24,653 bases of DNA from Lachnospiraceae bacterium UBA7050 (lineage in GTDB: Bacteria; Bacillota; Clostridia; Lachnospirales; Lachnospiraceae): contig DLAJ01000011.1 in assembly GCA_002493905.1 (NCBI GenBank), forward strand, positions 62,849 through 87,501. The letters run 5' to 3'. The position numbers and the translations under genes are program-made. The notes under the pieces are model-generated. The model was not told where the DNA came from. It saw nothing but the letters and a program-made list of their open reading frames with translations, and made no database searches. This document shows positions 7,601 to 15,348 of the stretch, one piece after another. Numbering within the stretch: the first letter of the stretch is position 1; each line of letters begins with the position of its first letter.

Positions 7601-8558
7601 TACGGTGACGATCACTGCAACGACGGTTGACAAGGATACCAATGGAAACCGTTTATCGGCAACCTGCGTCGTTACGGTTGGAGGCGCCGCCGGGGATACC
7701 ACAACGAAGCTGAAGGATGCAAACGGCAATCAGGTTTACATTAAAAATTCTTCCGGCAGCTATGTGGAGGCGACGTTATCCGATTATTATTCAGCAGACA
7801 AATTTTATATTAAGTCGGCGACGCAGTATAAATATACCGGATGGCAGACGATTGACAATGCGAGGTATTATTTTGATAAAAACGGAAATTATGTAACTGG
7901 TAAGCAGGTTATTCAGGGTGTGGAATATACGTTTGCAAACAACGGCGTGCTTTCTATGGGAGACGGCGTGTTTGGAATTGACGTTTCAAAATGGAACGGC
8001 AATATTGACTGGAATGCAGTGAAAAATTCCGGGGTATCTTATGTCATTATCCGCTGTGGATTCCGCGGTTCCACGCAGGGGGCGCTGATTGAGGATGCCA
8101 TGTTCCGCAAGAATATCGAAGGCGCACAGGCGGCAGGGCTGAATGTCGGAGTTTATTTCTACACACAGGCGGTAAATGAAGTTGAGGCGGTAGAAGAGGC
8201 TTCCATGGTTTTGGCACTTGTGCAAAAGTACAGAATATCGTATCCTATTTTTATTGATACGGAGGCAAGCGGCGGCAGGGCTGACAGAATCAGTAAGGAG
8301 ACGAGGACAGCCGTCTGCAGGGCATTCTGTGAGACCATCCGGAATGCCGGATATACGCCGGGCATTTATGCTTCAAAAAGCTGGTTTACAGATAAGCTTA
8401 GCATGTCCAGTTTGAGCGCCTACAAGATATGGGTTGCCCAATATGCGGCAAAGCCGACTTATACGGGCCGATATGATTTGTGGCAGTATTCGGATAAAGG
8501 CACCATAAACGGAATCAGCGGCAAGGTGGATGTGAATTACAGTTATCTAGGATATTAA
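4695..8558 (+). CDS. Large membrane-anchored GH25 lysozyme with Big_2 repeats
   Basis: A 1287-aa type II membrane protein predicted to cleave or bind peptidoglycan outside the cell. Order: a disordered, Arg/Ala/Gly-rich cytoplasmic region of about 290 residues with tandem 18-residue repeats; one transmembrane helix (about 296-319); a beta-rich juxtamembrane module (about 382-475) also found in the second GH25 protein; a Thr/Pro linker with PTPTEE repeats (about 570-630); four Big_2 immunoglobulin-like domains (about 630-1000); a cell-wall-binding-like segment (YTGWQTIDNARYYFDKNG); and a GH25 domain (about 1091-1287). Catalytic residues are visible as Asp1096 in GIDVSKWNG and Asp1188/Glu1190 in PIFIDTE. 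An ATG at 4683 is in frame but lacks a good ribosome site. TGAGG ending at 4688 suits ATG 4695. This is the first gene of the long plus-strand run. Confidence 0.9.
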   Translation: MSYDQNRQRQTFVPYIDEGEEELFDPLNLLGQLTTVRDAERQGAEADRGERRRTAAEEERDPHAERTSVSAAASVRKKNAEYANAPTKEVTYETSELPSLETSSAKVSEEAVLLHRTEGSGHGAPERTRMKRSVRGDGGSGSNIPGERAGRRMPADGQVRRNASSAAGTGRPSADGQARRNASSAGTGRPSADGQARRNAPSAGTGRPSADGQVRRSAGRNGASAGAGTAANGAQRKQPVRQSGRQSVHARDKALCDEQNLDMSPKRKQKSDASFGERLSAFFSEKFASFTKMDWLVCGTGVVILLAVIVLGSIFFIRSRADDDSVTTMEDVGHALADLGIVGESGLMAVSDAQHADQPVVTPEPGTDMPDAPGEEEDPDAVISVRVSLTSVEKDLKVKFTNSATGKLINNAAFQVTLTPSSGSDIVYQDDDMDGIIYHNAMTPGTYGVKVEAPERYEIVECASSVNVRDTIVYEKIEVADEIKAESEVNVALEDTQMNAVIEQETVTGTLTDTVEWVESTKTTINNDAGYSEIPKTAITDPALVAGRTFYALASSSGTGENSGDTSPSGPTEEPTSTETPTSAPTAPPTPTPTEEPTPTPTEEPTPTPTEPPTPSPSPTETPTPSPAISGVTVKGAPSGSVEIGTKIDLTAEVSMSSGTAADCTYEWTSSDQNIVSITGNGSTASVTAKAAGSATITVTVKSAGGEKNAECTITVKAASPKTISLDKTTLSMVLGAEEKLTATLEMTDGTKYTDKDHLTWTSSNLNVVTVDDGKIKAVGAGTAQITVTSKDKKADGTQITVTCSVTVSTSLSIKLDKDKTDAYTGTKFKLVATVIKNGVTQTSEKEGVVTWQSSDTSIATVDPKTGEITPVKAGTVTISATTVEKDEKDHQLTVSCTVTVKKRELSIKMDKEKAQLAVGAKMTLVATVVKNGTTATSAVETWVTWSSSDPSIAEVNERTGEVRGVKAGTVTITATTVDKDTNGNRLSATCVVTVGGAAGDTTTKLKDANGNQVYIKNSSGSYVEATLSDYYSADKFYIKSATQYKYTGWQTIDNARYYFDKNGNYVTGKQVIQGVEYTFANNGVLSMGDGVFGIDVSKWNGNIDWNAVKNSGVSYVIIRCGFRGSTQGALIEDAMFRKNIEGAQAAGLNVGVYFYTQAVNEVEAVEEASMVLALVQKYRISYPIFIDTEASGGRADRISKETRTAVCRAFCETIRNAGYTPGIYASKSWFTDKLSMSSLSAYKIWVAQYAAKPTYTGRYDLWQYSDKGTINGISGKVDVNYSYLGY
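5152..5345 (+). repeat. 54-nt in-frame tandem repeats in the cytoplasmic region of the large GH25 gene
   Basis: Two full 54-nt units (5202-5255 and 5256-5309) encode GRPSADGQARRNASSAGT with one substitution. A diverged copy precedes them from 5152 and a partial copy follows from 5310. All keep the reading frame, and the encoded region is disordered and positively charged. Confidence 0.8.
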
Positions 8559-8685
8559 GAGCGGGAGCCGCAAAGCACAGCGGCGCCTGCGGAATCAGAG
8601 GCGGGACTGCGGTTCTGAGGCGTGATACACGCAGGAATCCAGGCTGGCAGAGACCGGAGAGGCGGCCGGAGAAAGGGAAACAGAC

Positions 8686-9771
8686 ATGAGGACGTATCTT
8701 GTGACGGGAGGGGCGGGCTTTATAGGCTCGAATTACATTCATTACATGTTTCGGAAATATGGAGATAAAATCCGGATCATCAATGTGGATGCTCTCACCT
8801 ATGCGGGAAATCTGGAGAACTTAAAGGATGTGGAGGAGCGCAGCAATTATACGTTTATCAAAGCAGATATCTGCGATAAAGATGCGATTGCAAAAATTTT
8901 TGCAGATTATGAGATCGACCGTGTTGTCAATTTCGCGGCGGAGAGTCATGTAGACAGGAGCATTAAGAATCCGGAGATCTTTGTGAAAACAAACGTACTG
9001 GGAACGGCAGTTATGCTGAACTGCGCGAAAGCGGCATGGGAGCTGCCGGACGGAAGCTTTAAGGAGGGTAAGAGATTCCTGCATGTATCCACCGACGAGG
9101 TATATGGTTCCCTGCCGGATGATGAGAATGCGTTTTTCTATGAGACGACGCCGTATGCGCCGCATAGTCCGTATTCTGCGAGCAAGGCGGGGTCCGATAT
9201 GCTGGTAAAGGCGTATATGGACACATATCATTTCCCGGCGAACATTACGAACTGTTCGAATAATTACGGACCGTATCAGTTCCCTGAAAAGCTGATACCA
9301 CTCATCATCAACAATGCGCTGCATGGCAAAAAGCTCCCTGTATACGGCGACGGCAAAAATGTCCGCGACTGGCTGTATGTGGAGGATCATGCCAAAGCGA
9401 TCGACATGGTACAGGAAAAGGGAAGACTGTTTGAAACATACAACATCGGCGGGCATAATGAGAAGCAGAATATCGAAATCATCCGCATTATTTTGGAATG
9501 CCTGCAGGAGATGCTGCCTGACACGGATCCGCGTAAAGCGCATATCAATGAAGAGCTTATCACTTATGTGGAGGACCGCAAAGGACACGACAGACGCTAT
9601 GCGATTTCGCCTGATAAGATTAAAGAGGAAGTCGGCTGGTATCCGGAGACGATGTTTAAGGATGGAATTAAGCTGACGATCCGCTGGTATTTTGATCACA
9701 TGGACTGGATGGAGCATGTGACGAGCGGTGATTACCAGACATATTACGAGGATATGTATTCTGGCAGATAA
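8686..9771 (+). CDS. rfbB: dTDP-glucose 4,6-dehydratase
   Basis: Second step of dTDP-L-rhamnose synthesis: dTDP-glucose to dTDP-4-keto-6-deoxyglucose, cytoplasmic, NAD-dependent. This 361-aa extended SDR carries the NAD-binding GGAGFIG at residues 8-14, the dehydratase triad segment STDEVYG (Thr136, Asp137, Glu138) and YSASK (Tyr163, Lys167). NNYGPYQFPEKLIP and DGKNVRDWLYVEDH are characteristic of RmlB. Length is as usual for the family. AAAGGGA lies seven bases before the ATG. A 127-base gap separates it from the GH25 gene, with no convincing terminator or promoter, so it is probably co-transcribed. rfbA follows. Confidence 0.97.
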   Translation: MRTYLVTGGAGFIGSNYIHYMFRKYGDKIRIINVDALTYAGNLENLKDVEERSNYTFIKADICDKDAIAKIFADYEIDRVVNFAAESHVDRSIKNPEIFVKTNVLGTAVMLNCAKAAWELPDGSFKEGKRFLHVSTDEVYGSLPDDENAFFYETTPYAPHSPYSASKAGSDMLVKAYMDTYHFPANITNCSNNYGPYQFPEKLIPLIINNALHGKKLPVYGDGKNVRDWLYVEDHAKAIDMVQEKGRLFETYNIGGHNEKQNIEIIRIILECLQEMLPDTDPRKAHINEELITYVEDRKGHDRRYAISPDKIKEEVGWYPETMFKDGIKLTIRWYFDHMDWMEHVTSGDYQTYYEDMYSGR

Positions 9772-9780
9772 CGATATAAG

Positions 9781-9807
9781 ATGGGAACGGCGATGCGTCG
9801 TTCCCAT
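9781..9807 (+). other. Intergenic hairpin between rfbB and rfbA
   Basis: A 9-bp perfect stem, ATGGGAACG (9781-9789) with CGTTCCCAT (9799-9807), closes a nine-base loop. No T run follows, so it is not a standard terminator; it may be an mRNA-processing or stability element. The ATG inside the left arm opens the rfbA frame but has no ribosome site, which argues against that start. Confidence 0.45.
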
Positions 9808-9840
9808 TCGGTGTGTTTGAACAGAAGGGAGAATGATTTT

Positions 9841-10713
9841 GTGGTGAAAGGAATTATTTTGGCAGGAGGGTCAGGTACGAGACTCTATCCACTGACGAAG
9901 GCAATCTCCAAGCAGATTATGCCGATTTATGATAAACCGATGATTTATTATCCGTTATCAGCGCTGATGCTGGCGGGAATCAGGGAAATTCTGATCATTT
10001 CTACAGAGAGGGACCTTCCGGTGTTTGAAGAGCTTCTGGGAACGGGAGAGCAGCTAGGCATGCACTTCTGCTACGCCGTGCAGGAGAAGCCGAGAGGTCT
10101 GGCGGATGCATTTATCATCGGGGCGGACTTTATTGGGAACGACCGCGTGGCGCTTGTATTGGGAGATAACATTTTTTATGGACAGAGCTTTTCACGTGTG
10201 CTGCAGAATGTTGCAGCGCGTGAGTCGGGGGCGACGATCTTTGGGTATTATGTGAGGGACCCGAGGGAATACGGCGTAGTTGAGTTTGACGAGGACGGAA
10301 AAGCGCTTTCCATTGAGGAGAAGCCGCAAAATCCGAAGAGTAATTATGCTGTGCCGGGCTTGTATTTTTATGACAATGATGTGGTGGAAATCGCCGCTCA
10401 TGTCAAACCGTCCGCACGCGGGGAGATCGAGATTACGAGCATCAACAATGAATACTTAAGGCGCGGGGCACTGCGTGTGGAAAAGCTCGGACGAGGCTTT
10501 GCATGGCTGGATACAGGAAATCATGACGCGCTTTTGGATGCGGCGGATTTTGTGGCGGCATTTCAGAAGCGGCAGGGCCTGTATATTTCCTGTATTGAGG
10601 AGATTGCCTATAAGCGCGGGTTTATTGACAGGGAACAGCTTTTACAGCTGGCGGAACCATTGATGAAGACAAATTATGGGAAATACCTGACAGAGGTAGC
10701 AAATGGATTATAA
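9841..10713 (+). CDS. rfbA: Glucose-1-phosphate thymidylyltransferase
   Basis: First step of dTDP-rhamnose synthesis: glucose-1-phosphate plus dTTP gives dTDP-glucose. The protein is 290 aa, normal for RmlA. The nucleotide-binding loop GGSGTRLYPLT lies near the N-terminus, followed by KQIMPIYDKPMIYYPLS, EKPRGLADAF, GDNIFYG and EEKPQNPKSNYAVPGLY, all typical. I chose GTG at 9841 because AAGGGAG (9825-9831) precedes it by nine bases and the protein then begins MVKGIILAGG, as in relatives. The in-frame ATG at 9781 would add 20 residues unlike the family and lies in a hairpin. The 3' end overlaps the next gene by 11 bases, implying translational coupling to the second GH25 protein. Confidence 0.96.
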   Translation: MVKGIILAGGSGTRLYPLTKAISKQIMPIYDKPMIYYPLSALMLAGIREILIISTERDLPVFEELLGTGEQLGMHFCYAVQEKPRGLADAFIIGADFIGNDRVALVLGDNIFYGQSFSRVLQNVAARESGATIFGYYVRDPREYGVVEFDEDGKALSIEEKPQNPKSNYAVPGLYFYDNDVVEIAAHVKPSARGEIEITSINNEYLRRGALRVEKLGRGFAWLDTGNHDALLDAADFVAAFQKRQGLYISCIEEIAYKRGFIDREQLLQLAEPLMKTNYGKYLTEVANGL

Positions 10714-12241
10714 ATTGATCAGAAGGACAGTTGCGGTCTGCTCTTTATCTGTGCTTGCCATACTGGGTATCGTGTTCTGGATGAACCGTTTTGACGATAG
10801 AGGCGGGCAGCCGCGCGCCGCATCGGCGGAGACTTCACAGACCGGGGATATGGGAAGCGGGCAGCAGGCAAAACCGGAGGGAACCCCAAACGGCGCAGAG
10901 CAAGATGCGTCCGCCCAAGGCGACATGTCCGCCGCAAACGGACAGGAGTTTTATTTGGGCGGCGATACGAGAGCCTTTCTGCGGGACGAGAGCTTTTGGG
11001 ATGACGAGCCGCAGTATACTTCCGGTTTAGATGTGAATGCTGTACGCCTCTCCCTGATTGCAACGAGCGTACAGAGGGACCTGCGTCTGCAGATTGTGGA
11101 TGCAGACGGGGCGCTTGTGACAGGACAGCCCTTTTTTATTGAGGTTGAGGGCGTCGGCTCTTACAAAGACTTAGACAGGGACGGCATTGTCTATATTCGT
11201 GACCTCAGTGCGGGTGACTACAGAGTGTCTGTTGCGCCGATTGAGGGGTATCATGTATCGACTTCCTATATGAACGTTCATGTGAATGACAAAGTGGAAT
11301 ATAAGGAAATTTCGGATATTGATCTGCTCATTGTCTCGGAGGATGAGATTGACAAGCGCGAAGAGGAAGCGCGGGAGCGCGAGATGAATGAGGACAGGGA
11401 TGATACGGAGCATACGGAGCTGCTTACCGGGATGGATACGGCAGTCATGGGGATGGACATTTCCAGCTTCAATGGGGAGATCGACTGGGAAAAGGTGAAA
11501 GAGCAGGGAATCGGGTTCGTAATCATCCGATGCGGCTACCGCGGATATACTTCGGGCGCGCTTGTGGAAGATGCATGTTTTGTGCGGAATATTTCCGAGG
11601 CAAATAAAGCGGGAGTACGGGTTGGCGTTTATTTCTTTACACAGGCATTAAATGAGGTAGAGGCGGTTGAAGAGGCAAGCATGGTCATTGCACTTTGCCG
11701 GGACTATCGTGTGGACCTGCCGATTTTCATTGATACGGAAACTGCGGCAGGCGGCGCGGGAAGAGCCGATATGCTTGACAATGAGACGCGGACGACGGTA
11801 CTGAAAGCGTTTTTAGAGACGATTGAGAGTGCGGGCTACCGCGCGGGTGTCTATGCGAGCAAAAACTGGTTTTATGAGCGTGTGGATCATACCCAGCTTA
11901 CCGATTACCTGACATGGCTTGCAGAGTATAAGGATGAGCCTACTTATGACGGAAGTTTCCAATTCTGGCAGTATACTTCGCGCGGATATGTGAACGGCGT
12001 GACAGGACGTGTGGACTTAAATCTCGGCAGCTTAAGCCTTTCGGATATCAGTCCGCTGTGGCGGCAGGAAGAAGTGCAGAACGGGAACGATCCGGATGCA
12101 CAAAATGAAGGAGAAACCGGCATAGAGGGAGCAGGAGAGGGGACCGGCGCAGGAGAAAACGGCGCAGAGGGAGAAGCCGGAGCAGGAAATCCGGCAGAAA
12201 CCGGGCAGACTGCGCAGGAAGGGAACAGCCCTGCGATATGA
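10703..12241 (+). CDS. Membrane-anchored GH25 muramidase-like protein
   Basis: A 512-aa protein predicted to act on peptidoglycan at the outer face of the membrane. One N-terminal transmembrane helix (about 9-27), a short disordered stretch, a juxtamembrane beta module (about 111-210) with LDRDGIVYIRDLSAGDYRV, a charged connector rich in Glu/Arg, and a GH25 domain (about 248-445). GMDISSFNG carries the first catalytic Asp, and PIFIDTE gives Asp344 and Glu346. The C-terminal 55 residues are a low-complexity Gly/Glu/Ala tail. The module and GH25 domain closely match those of the large protein at 4695, but Big_2 domains and the wall-binding segment are missing. It starts inside the end of rfbA and lies between rfbA and rfbC, so it is tied to rhamnose supply rather than to a phage. 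Confidence 0.92.
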   Translation: MDYKLIRRTVAVCSLSVLAILGIVFWMNRFDDRGGQPRAASAETSQTGDMGSGQQAKPEGTPNGAEQDASAQGDMSAANGQEFYLGGDTRAFLRDESFWDDEPQYTSGLDVNAVRLSLIATSVQRDLRLQIVDADGALVTGQPFFIEVEGVGSYKDLDRDGIVYIRDLSAGDYRVSVAPIEGYHVSTSYMNVHVNDKVEYKEISDIDLLIVSEDEIDKREEEAREREMNEDRDDTEHTELLTGMDTAVMGMDISSFNGEIDWEKVKEQGIGFVIIRCGYRGYTSGALVEDACFVRNISEANKAGVRVGVYFFTQALNEVEAVEEASMVIALCRDYRVDLPIFIDTETAAGGAGRADMLDNETRTTVLKAFLETIESAGYRAGVYASKNWFYERVDHTQLTDYLTWLAEYKDEPTYDGSFQFWQYTSRGYVNGVTGRVDLNLGSLSLSDISPLWRQEEVQNGNDPDAQNEGETGIEGAGEGTGAGENGAEGEAGAGNPAETGQTAQEGNSPAI

Positions 12242-12367
12242 ACGGGTATAAGAATGCAATTGTCTGAGAATGAGAATGTACGCGTGCCTTTTGGCGTTTA
12301 TACCAAGACGGCAAAAGGTGCTGCAGCATAATAAAGGAGCAGCCGCTTCAGAAATACAGTTTGATGT

Positions 12368-12380
12368 GGAGGGTGTCATG
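12368..12380 (+). promoter_or_regulatory. Ribosome site that sets the rfbC start
   Basis: GGAGG (12368-12372) precedes the ATG at 12378 by five bases. The same frame is open back to an ATG at 12270, but the intervening 36 codons do not resemble RmlC, whose proteins begin close to this position. Confidence 0.7.
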
Positions 12381-12941
12381 GGAAAAATCAGTGTGGAGAC
12401 ATGTGAGATCGAGGGATTAAAAATCATTACCCCGGAGGTGCGGGGCGATGAAAGAGGCTATTTTATGGAGACTTATCAGTACAACGACTTTCGGGCGGCG
12501 GGGATTGATGAGGTATTTGTCCAGGATAATCAGTCGGCGTCCAAAAAAGGCGTCCTGCGCGGACTGCATTTTCAGATCCAGTATCCGCAGGCAAAGCTTG
12601 TGCGCGTGATCCGGGGAGAGGTCTTTGATGTGGCAGTGGATCTGCGCAGAGGCAGCGATACATTTGGCAGATGGCACGGCGTGCTTCTTTCCGAAGAGAA
12701 TAAAAAGCAGTTTTTTGTCCCGAAGGGCTTTGCACACGGCTTTTTTGTCCTGTCCGAATATGCGGAATTCTGTTATAAGTGTTCGGATTTTTATCATCCA
12801 AACGATGAGGGAGGCATCCTTTATAACGATCCGGAGATTGGCGTGGCATGGCCGATTCCGGAAGGAACGAAGCTGATTCAGTCTGAAAAGGATACAAAGT
12901 GGGGCGGACTTCAGGAATATATGGAGAAGTACCTTGGATAA
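12378..12941 (+). CDS. rfbC: dTDP-4-dehydrorhamnose 3,5-epimerase
   Basis: Third step of the dTDP-L-rhamnose pathway: epimerises dTDP-4-keto-6-deoxyglucose at C3 and C5. From ATG 12378 the protein is 187 aa, the usual length of this cupin family. Recognisable motifs are GDERGYFMETY, FVQDNQSASKKGVLRGLHFQ (with the catalytic His in RGLH), KLVRVIRGEVFDVAVDLR, FFVPKGFAHGFFVLSE and the active-site Tyr region CYKCSDFYHP. The 136-base gap after the GH25 gene holds only a weak hairpin and a 25-codon ORF without a ribosome site. The last pathway gene, rfbD, does not follow; an export permease gene comes next. Confidence 0.95.
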   Translation: MGKISVETCEIEGLKIITPEVRGDERGYFMETYQYNDFRAAGIDEVFVQDNQSASKKGVLRGLHFQIQYPQAKLVRVIRGEVFDVAVDLRRGSDTFGRWHGVLLSEENKKQFFVPKGFAHGFFVLSEYAEFCYKCSDFYHPNDEGGILYNDPEIGVAWPIPEGTKLIQSEKDTKWGGLQEYMEKYLG

Positions 12942-12999
12942 AGGTAAGGCTTAGACATAAAAGAGGAGTCCTTTTAGAACTCAGATAAACAGGATTTCA

Positions 13000-14016
13000 A
13001 TGAATGAAAAGGCGGGTTATAACATGAGAGCGAAACCCATCATTTCCAAGAAAGCGGGGATTCTGATCATTACATTGGTAGGCGTGATGTTCCTTGCTAT
13101 TCTGTGGAGCCATCAGAATCAATTTGCGGAACCGGAGCATGAGCTGGTTAAAAAAATTATTGCAACGGCGATTGTCGTATTCGGCGTCTTTCTTTTTATC
13201 GCATTTTATGATAAGCTGATGGTGCTGCCGGCGGAGCTGTGGCAGAACAGACGGCTGATCTTAAAGCTGTCCAGAAATGATTTTAAGACGCGGTATGCAG
13301 GGTCGTATCTCGGCATGGTGTGGGCGCTGGTACAGCCGGTTGTCACGGTACTTTTGTATTGGTTTGTCTTTGGGACGATCATGCAGTCAAGGCAGTCCAT
13401 AGGAAATACGGAGATCCCTTATGTGTTATGGCTGACGGCAGGACTTGTGCCGTGGATGTATTTTTCGGAAGCACTCTCGAACGGGACAAATGCACTGCTC
13501 GAATATAATTATCTTGTTAAGAAGGTCGTATTTAAGATTAGTATTCTTCCGATCATCAAGGTGTTTGCGGCGACGTTTATGCATGTGTTTTTTGTCGGCG
13601 TCATGCTTGTACTGTATTTCTGTTACGGAAATGCGCCGAGTCTTTACATGCTGCAGCTGATCTATTTCAGTTTCTGCATGTTTATTCTTGTGCTTGCCAT
13701 GTGTTATACGACCTGCGCAGTCGTCGTGTTTTTCCGCGATCTGAATCAGATCATTGGTATATTCCTGCAGATCGGCATGTGGGCGACGCCGATTTTATGG
13801 AATATTACGATGCTTTCACCAAAGCTGCAGATTGTTTTTAAGCTGAATCCGATTTTTTATATTGTCAACGGTTATCGGAGTGCGCTGTTTGAAAAAACAT
13901 GGTTCTGGGAGGATTTTTATTCGACGATGTATTTCTGGATCGTGGTAATACTGTTGTTCGGACTCGGCGCGCTGATTTTCAAGCGTCTGAAAGTGCATTT
14001 TGCGGACGTCATGTGA
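13000..14016 (+). CDS. ABC-2 glycopolymer export permease (Wzm/TagG type)
   Basis: Membrane subunit of an exporter that moves a finished, lipid-linked glycan across the cytoplasmic membrane. The ABC-2 core begins near residue 85 with LILKLSRNDFKTRYAGSYLGMVWALVQP, a hallmark of Wzm/TagG proteins, and has about six hydrophobic segments with FRDLNQIIGIFLQIGMWATPI and LNPIFYIVNGYR near the end. An additional N-terminal region of about 80 residues carries two more transmembrane segments (about 17-36 and 50-68), longer than the usual 260-aa relatives. AGGA lies five bases before ATG 13000; an alternative start at 13024 would remove eight residues. The partner ATPase starts 24 bases downstream. Confidence 0.92.
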   Translation: MNEKAGYNMRAKPIISKKAGILIITLVGVMFLAILWSHQNQFAEPEHELVKKIIATAIVVFGVFLFIAFYDKLMVLPAELWQNRRLILKLSRNDFKTRYAGSYLGMVWALVQPVVTVLLYWFVFGTIMQSRQSIGNTEIPYVLWLTAGLVPWMYFSEALSNGTNALLEYNYLVKKVVFKISILPIIKVFAATFMHVFFVGVMLVLYFCYGNAPSLYMLQLIYFSFCMFILVLAMCYTTCAVVVFFRDLNQIIGIFLQIGMWATPILWNITMLSPKLQIVFKLNPIFYIVNGYRSALFEKTWFWEDFYSTMYFWIVVILLFGLGALIFKRLKVHFADVM

Positions 14017-14040
14017 AGACGCCGCAGAAGGGGATAAGCC

Positions 14041-15348
14041 ATGGGAAATGTTGTGGATTTGAATAATCAGCCGGTGGAGACGGGGCGGGAGATTGCGGTA
14101 TCGGTGGAGCAGGTCACAAAAGTATACAAGCTTTATGACCGGAACCGCGACCGTATGAAAGAGGCGCTCGGTCTTACGAGGAAGAAACTGCATCGTGAGC
14201 ATTTTGCATTAAACGGTGTGGATATGAAGGTTTATCAGGGTGAGACGGTCGGAATTATCGGAACGAACGGCTCCGGCAAATCGACGCTTCTTAAGATCAT
14301 TACGGGTGTTCTGAATCCGACGAGCGGCCGTGTAACAGTCAACGGGCGCATTTCGGCGCTGTTAGAGCTGGGCGCTGGTTTTAATATGGAATATACGGGG
14401 ATTGAGAATATTTACTTAAACGGTACGATGATGGGATTTTCCAATGCGGAGATCGAGGAGCGCATGCAGGGAATCTTAGAGTTTGCCGACATTGGAGATT
14501 TTGTGAATCAGCCGGTAAAAACTTATTCGTCCGGCATGTTTGTCCGGCTTGCGTTTGCCGTCGCGATCAATATTGACCCGGAAATTCTGATCGTTGACGA
14601 GGCGCTTTCGGTCGGCGACGTGTTTTTCCAATCAAAATGTTATCATAAATTCGAAGAATTTAAGAAAATGGGAAAGACGATTCTCTTTGTCAGCCACGAC
14701 TTAAGCAGCATTGCAAAATACTGCGACCGCGTTGTTCTGATCGATAAGGGTGTGAAGCTTGGCGAGGGCTCGCCCAGACAGATGATTGACGATTACAAGC
14801 GTGTGCTCGTCGGACAGTATGAGATGAACGAGGAGAAGGCCGAGGAGACCGTATCTGCAGGTGAAAACCCGGAGCTTTTAGAGTATGGGACGAAGCAGGC
14901 GCAGATCACGGAGTATTATATTACGGACGATCAGGGAAAACGCGCGACGGCAGTGATTAAGGGAACGGAGTTTCAGATTCACATGCGCGCGGATTTCTAC
15001 GAGGACCTTCCTGCGCCGATCTTTGCGTTTTCTTTTAAGAATATTAAAGGAACCGAGATCACGGGAACGAATACGATGTTTGAAAAAGCGTTTTTAGAGC
15101 CTGTGAAAGCGGGCGATACGAAGGATATTATTTTTACGCAGAAAATGTCACTGCAGGGCGGGGAGTATCTGCTTTCCCTTGGACTGACGGGATATGAGAA
15201 AGACAATTTTCAGGTCTATCACAGGCTTTATGATGTATTAAATGTGACGGTTATTTCGGACAAGAACACCGTGGGTTTTTACGATATGGATTCGGTGGTG
15301 ACCGTAGTCGGGCAGGAAGGCGCAAGGCAGGCCGGGAAGAGCGGGTAA
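14041..15348 (+). CDS. ABC export ATPase with C-terminal Wzt-like glycan-binding domain
   Basis: Energises export of the glycan through the permease encoded just upstream. The N-terminal 250 residues form the nucleotide-binding domain: Walker A GTNGSGKST (74-82), signature YSSGM (162-166), Walker B ILIVDE (182-187) and H-loop His219 in FVSHD. The remaining 170 residues, from about 265, form an extra domain with Wzt C-terminal features (EYYITDDQGKRA, FSFKNIKGTEITGTNT, GEYLLSLGL). In Wzt proteins this domain binds the modified non-reducing end of the polymer; TagH-type ATPases usually lack it. Its presence suggests that the exporter reads a terminal cap, perhaps made by the methyltransferase-kinase-like protein encoded at 15614. 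AAGGGG precedes the ATG. The stop codon overlaps the next ATG by one base. Confidence 0.94.
   Translation: MGNVVDLNNQPVETGREIAVSVEQVTKVYKLYDRNRDRMKEALGLTRKKLHREHFALNGVDMKVYQGETVGIIGTNGSGKSTLLKIITGVLNPTSGRVTVNGRISALLELGAGFNMEYTGIENIYLNGTMMGFSNAEIEERMQGILEFADIGDFVNQPVKTYSSGMFVRLAFAVAINIDPEILIVDEALSVGDVFFQSKCYHKFEEFKKMGKTILFVSHDLSSIAKYCDRVVLIDKGVKLGEGSPRQMIDDYKRVLVGQYEMNEEKAEETVSAGENPELLEYGTKQAQITEYYITDDQGKRATAVIKGTEFQIHMRADFYEDLPAPIFAFSFKNIKGTEITGTNTMFEKAFLEPVKAGDTKDIIFTQKMSLQGGEYLLSLGLTGYEKDNFQVYHRLYDVLNVTVISDKNTVGFYDMDSVVTVVGQEGARQAGKSG

Noticed and set aside
8821..9807. Long minus-strand ORF (328 codons) opposite rfbB
   Set aside because: It is antisense to a clear rfbB, has an Arg/His/Ile-rich composition with no domain, and lacks a ribosome site.
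9781..9840. Upstream ATG as the start of rfbA
   Set aside because: It lies in a hairpin arm without a ribosome site and would add a non-homologous N-terminus; GTG 9841 fits better.
4695..12241. GH25 genes as phage endolysins marking a prophage
   Set aside because: Both have N-terminal membrane anchors and are embedded among rfb genes; no holin, capsid, integrase or attachment site was seen.
12254..12331. 25-codon ORF between the second GH25 gene and rfbC (begins MQLSENENVRVPFGVY)
   Set aside because: No ribosome site and too short to judge; it could be a gene remnant or chance.
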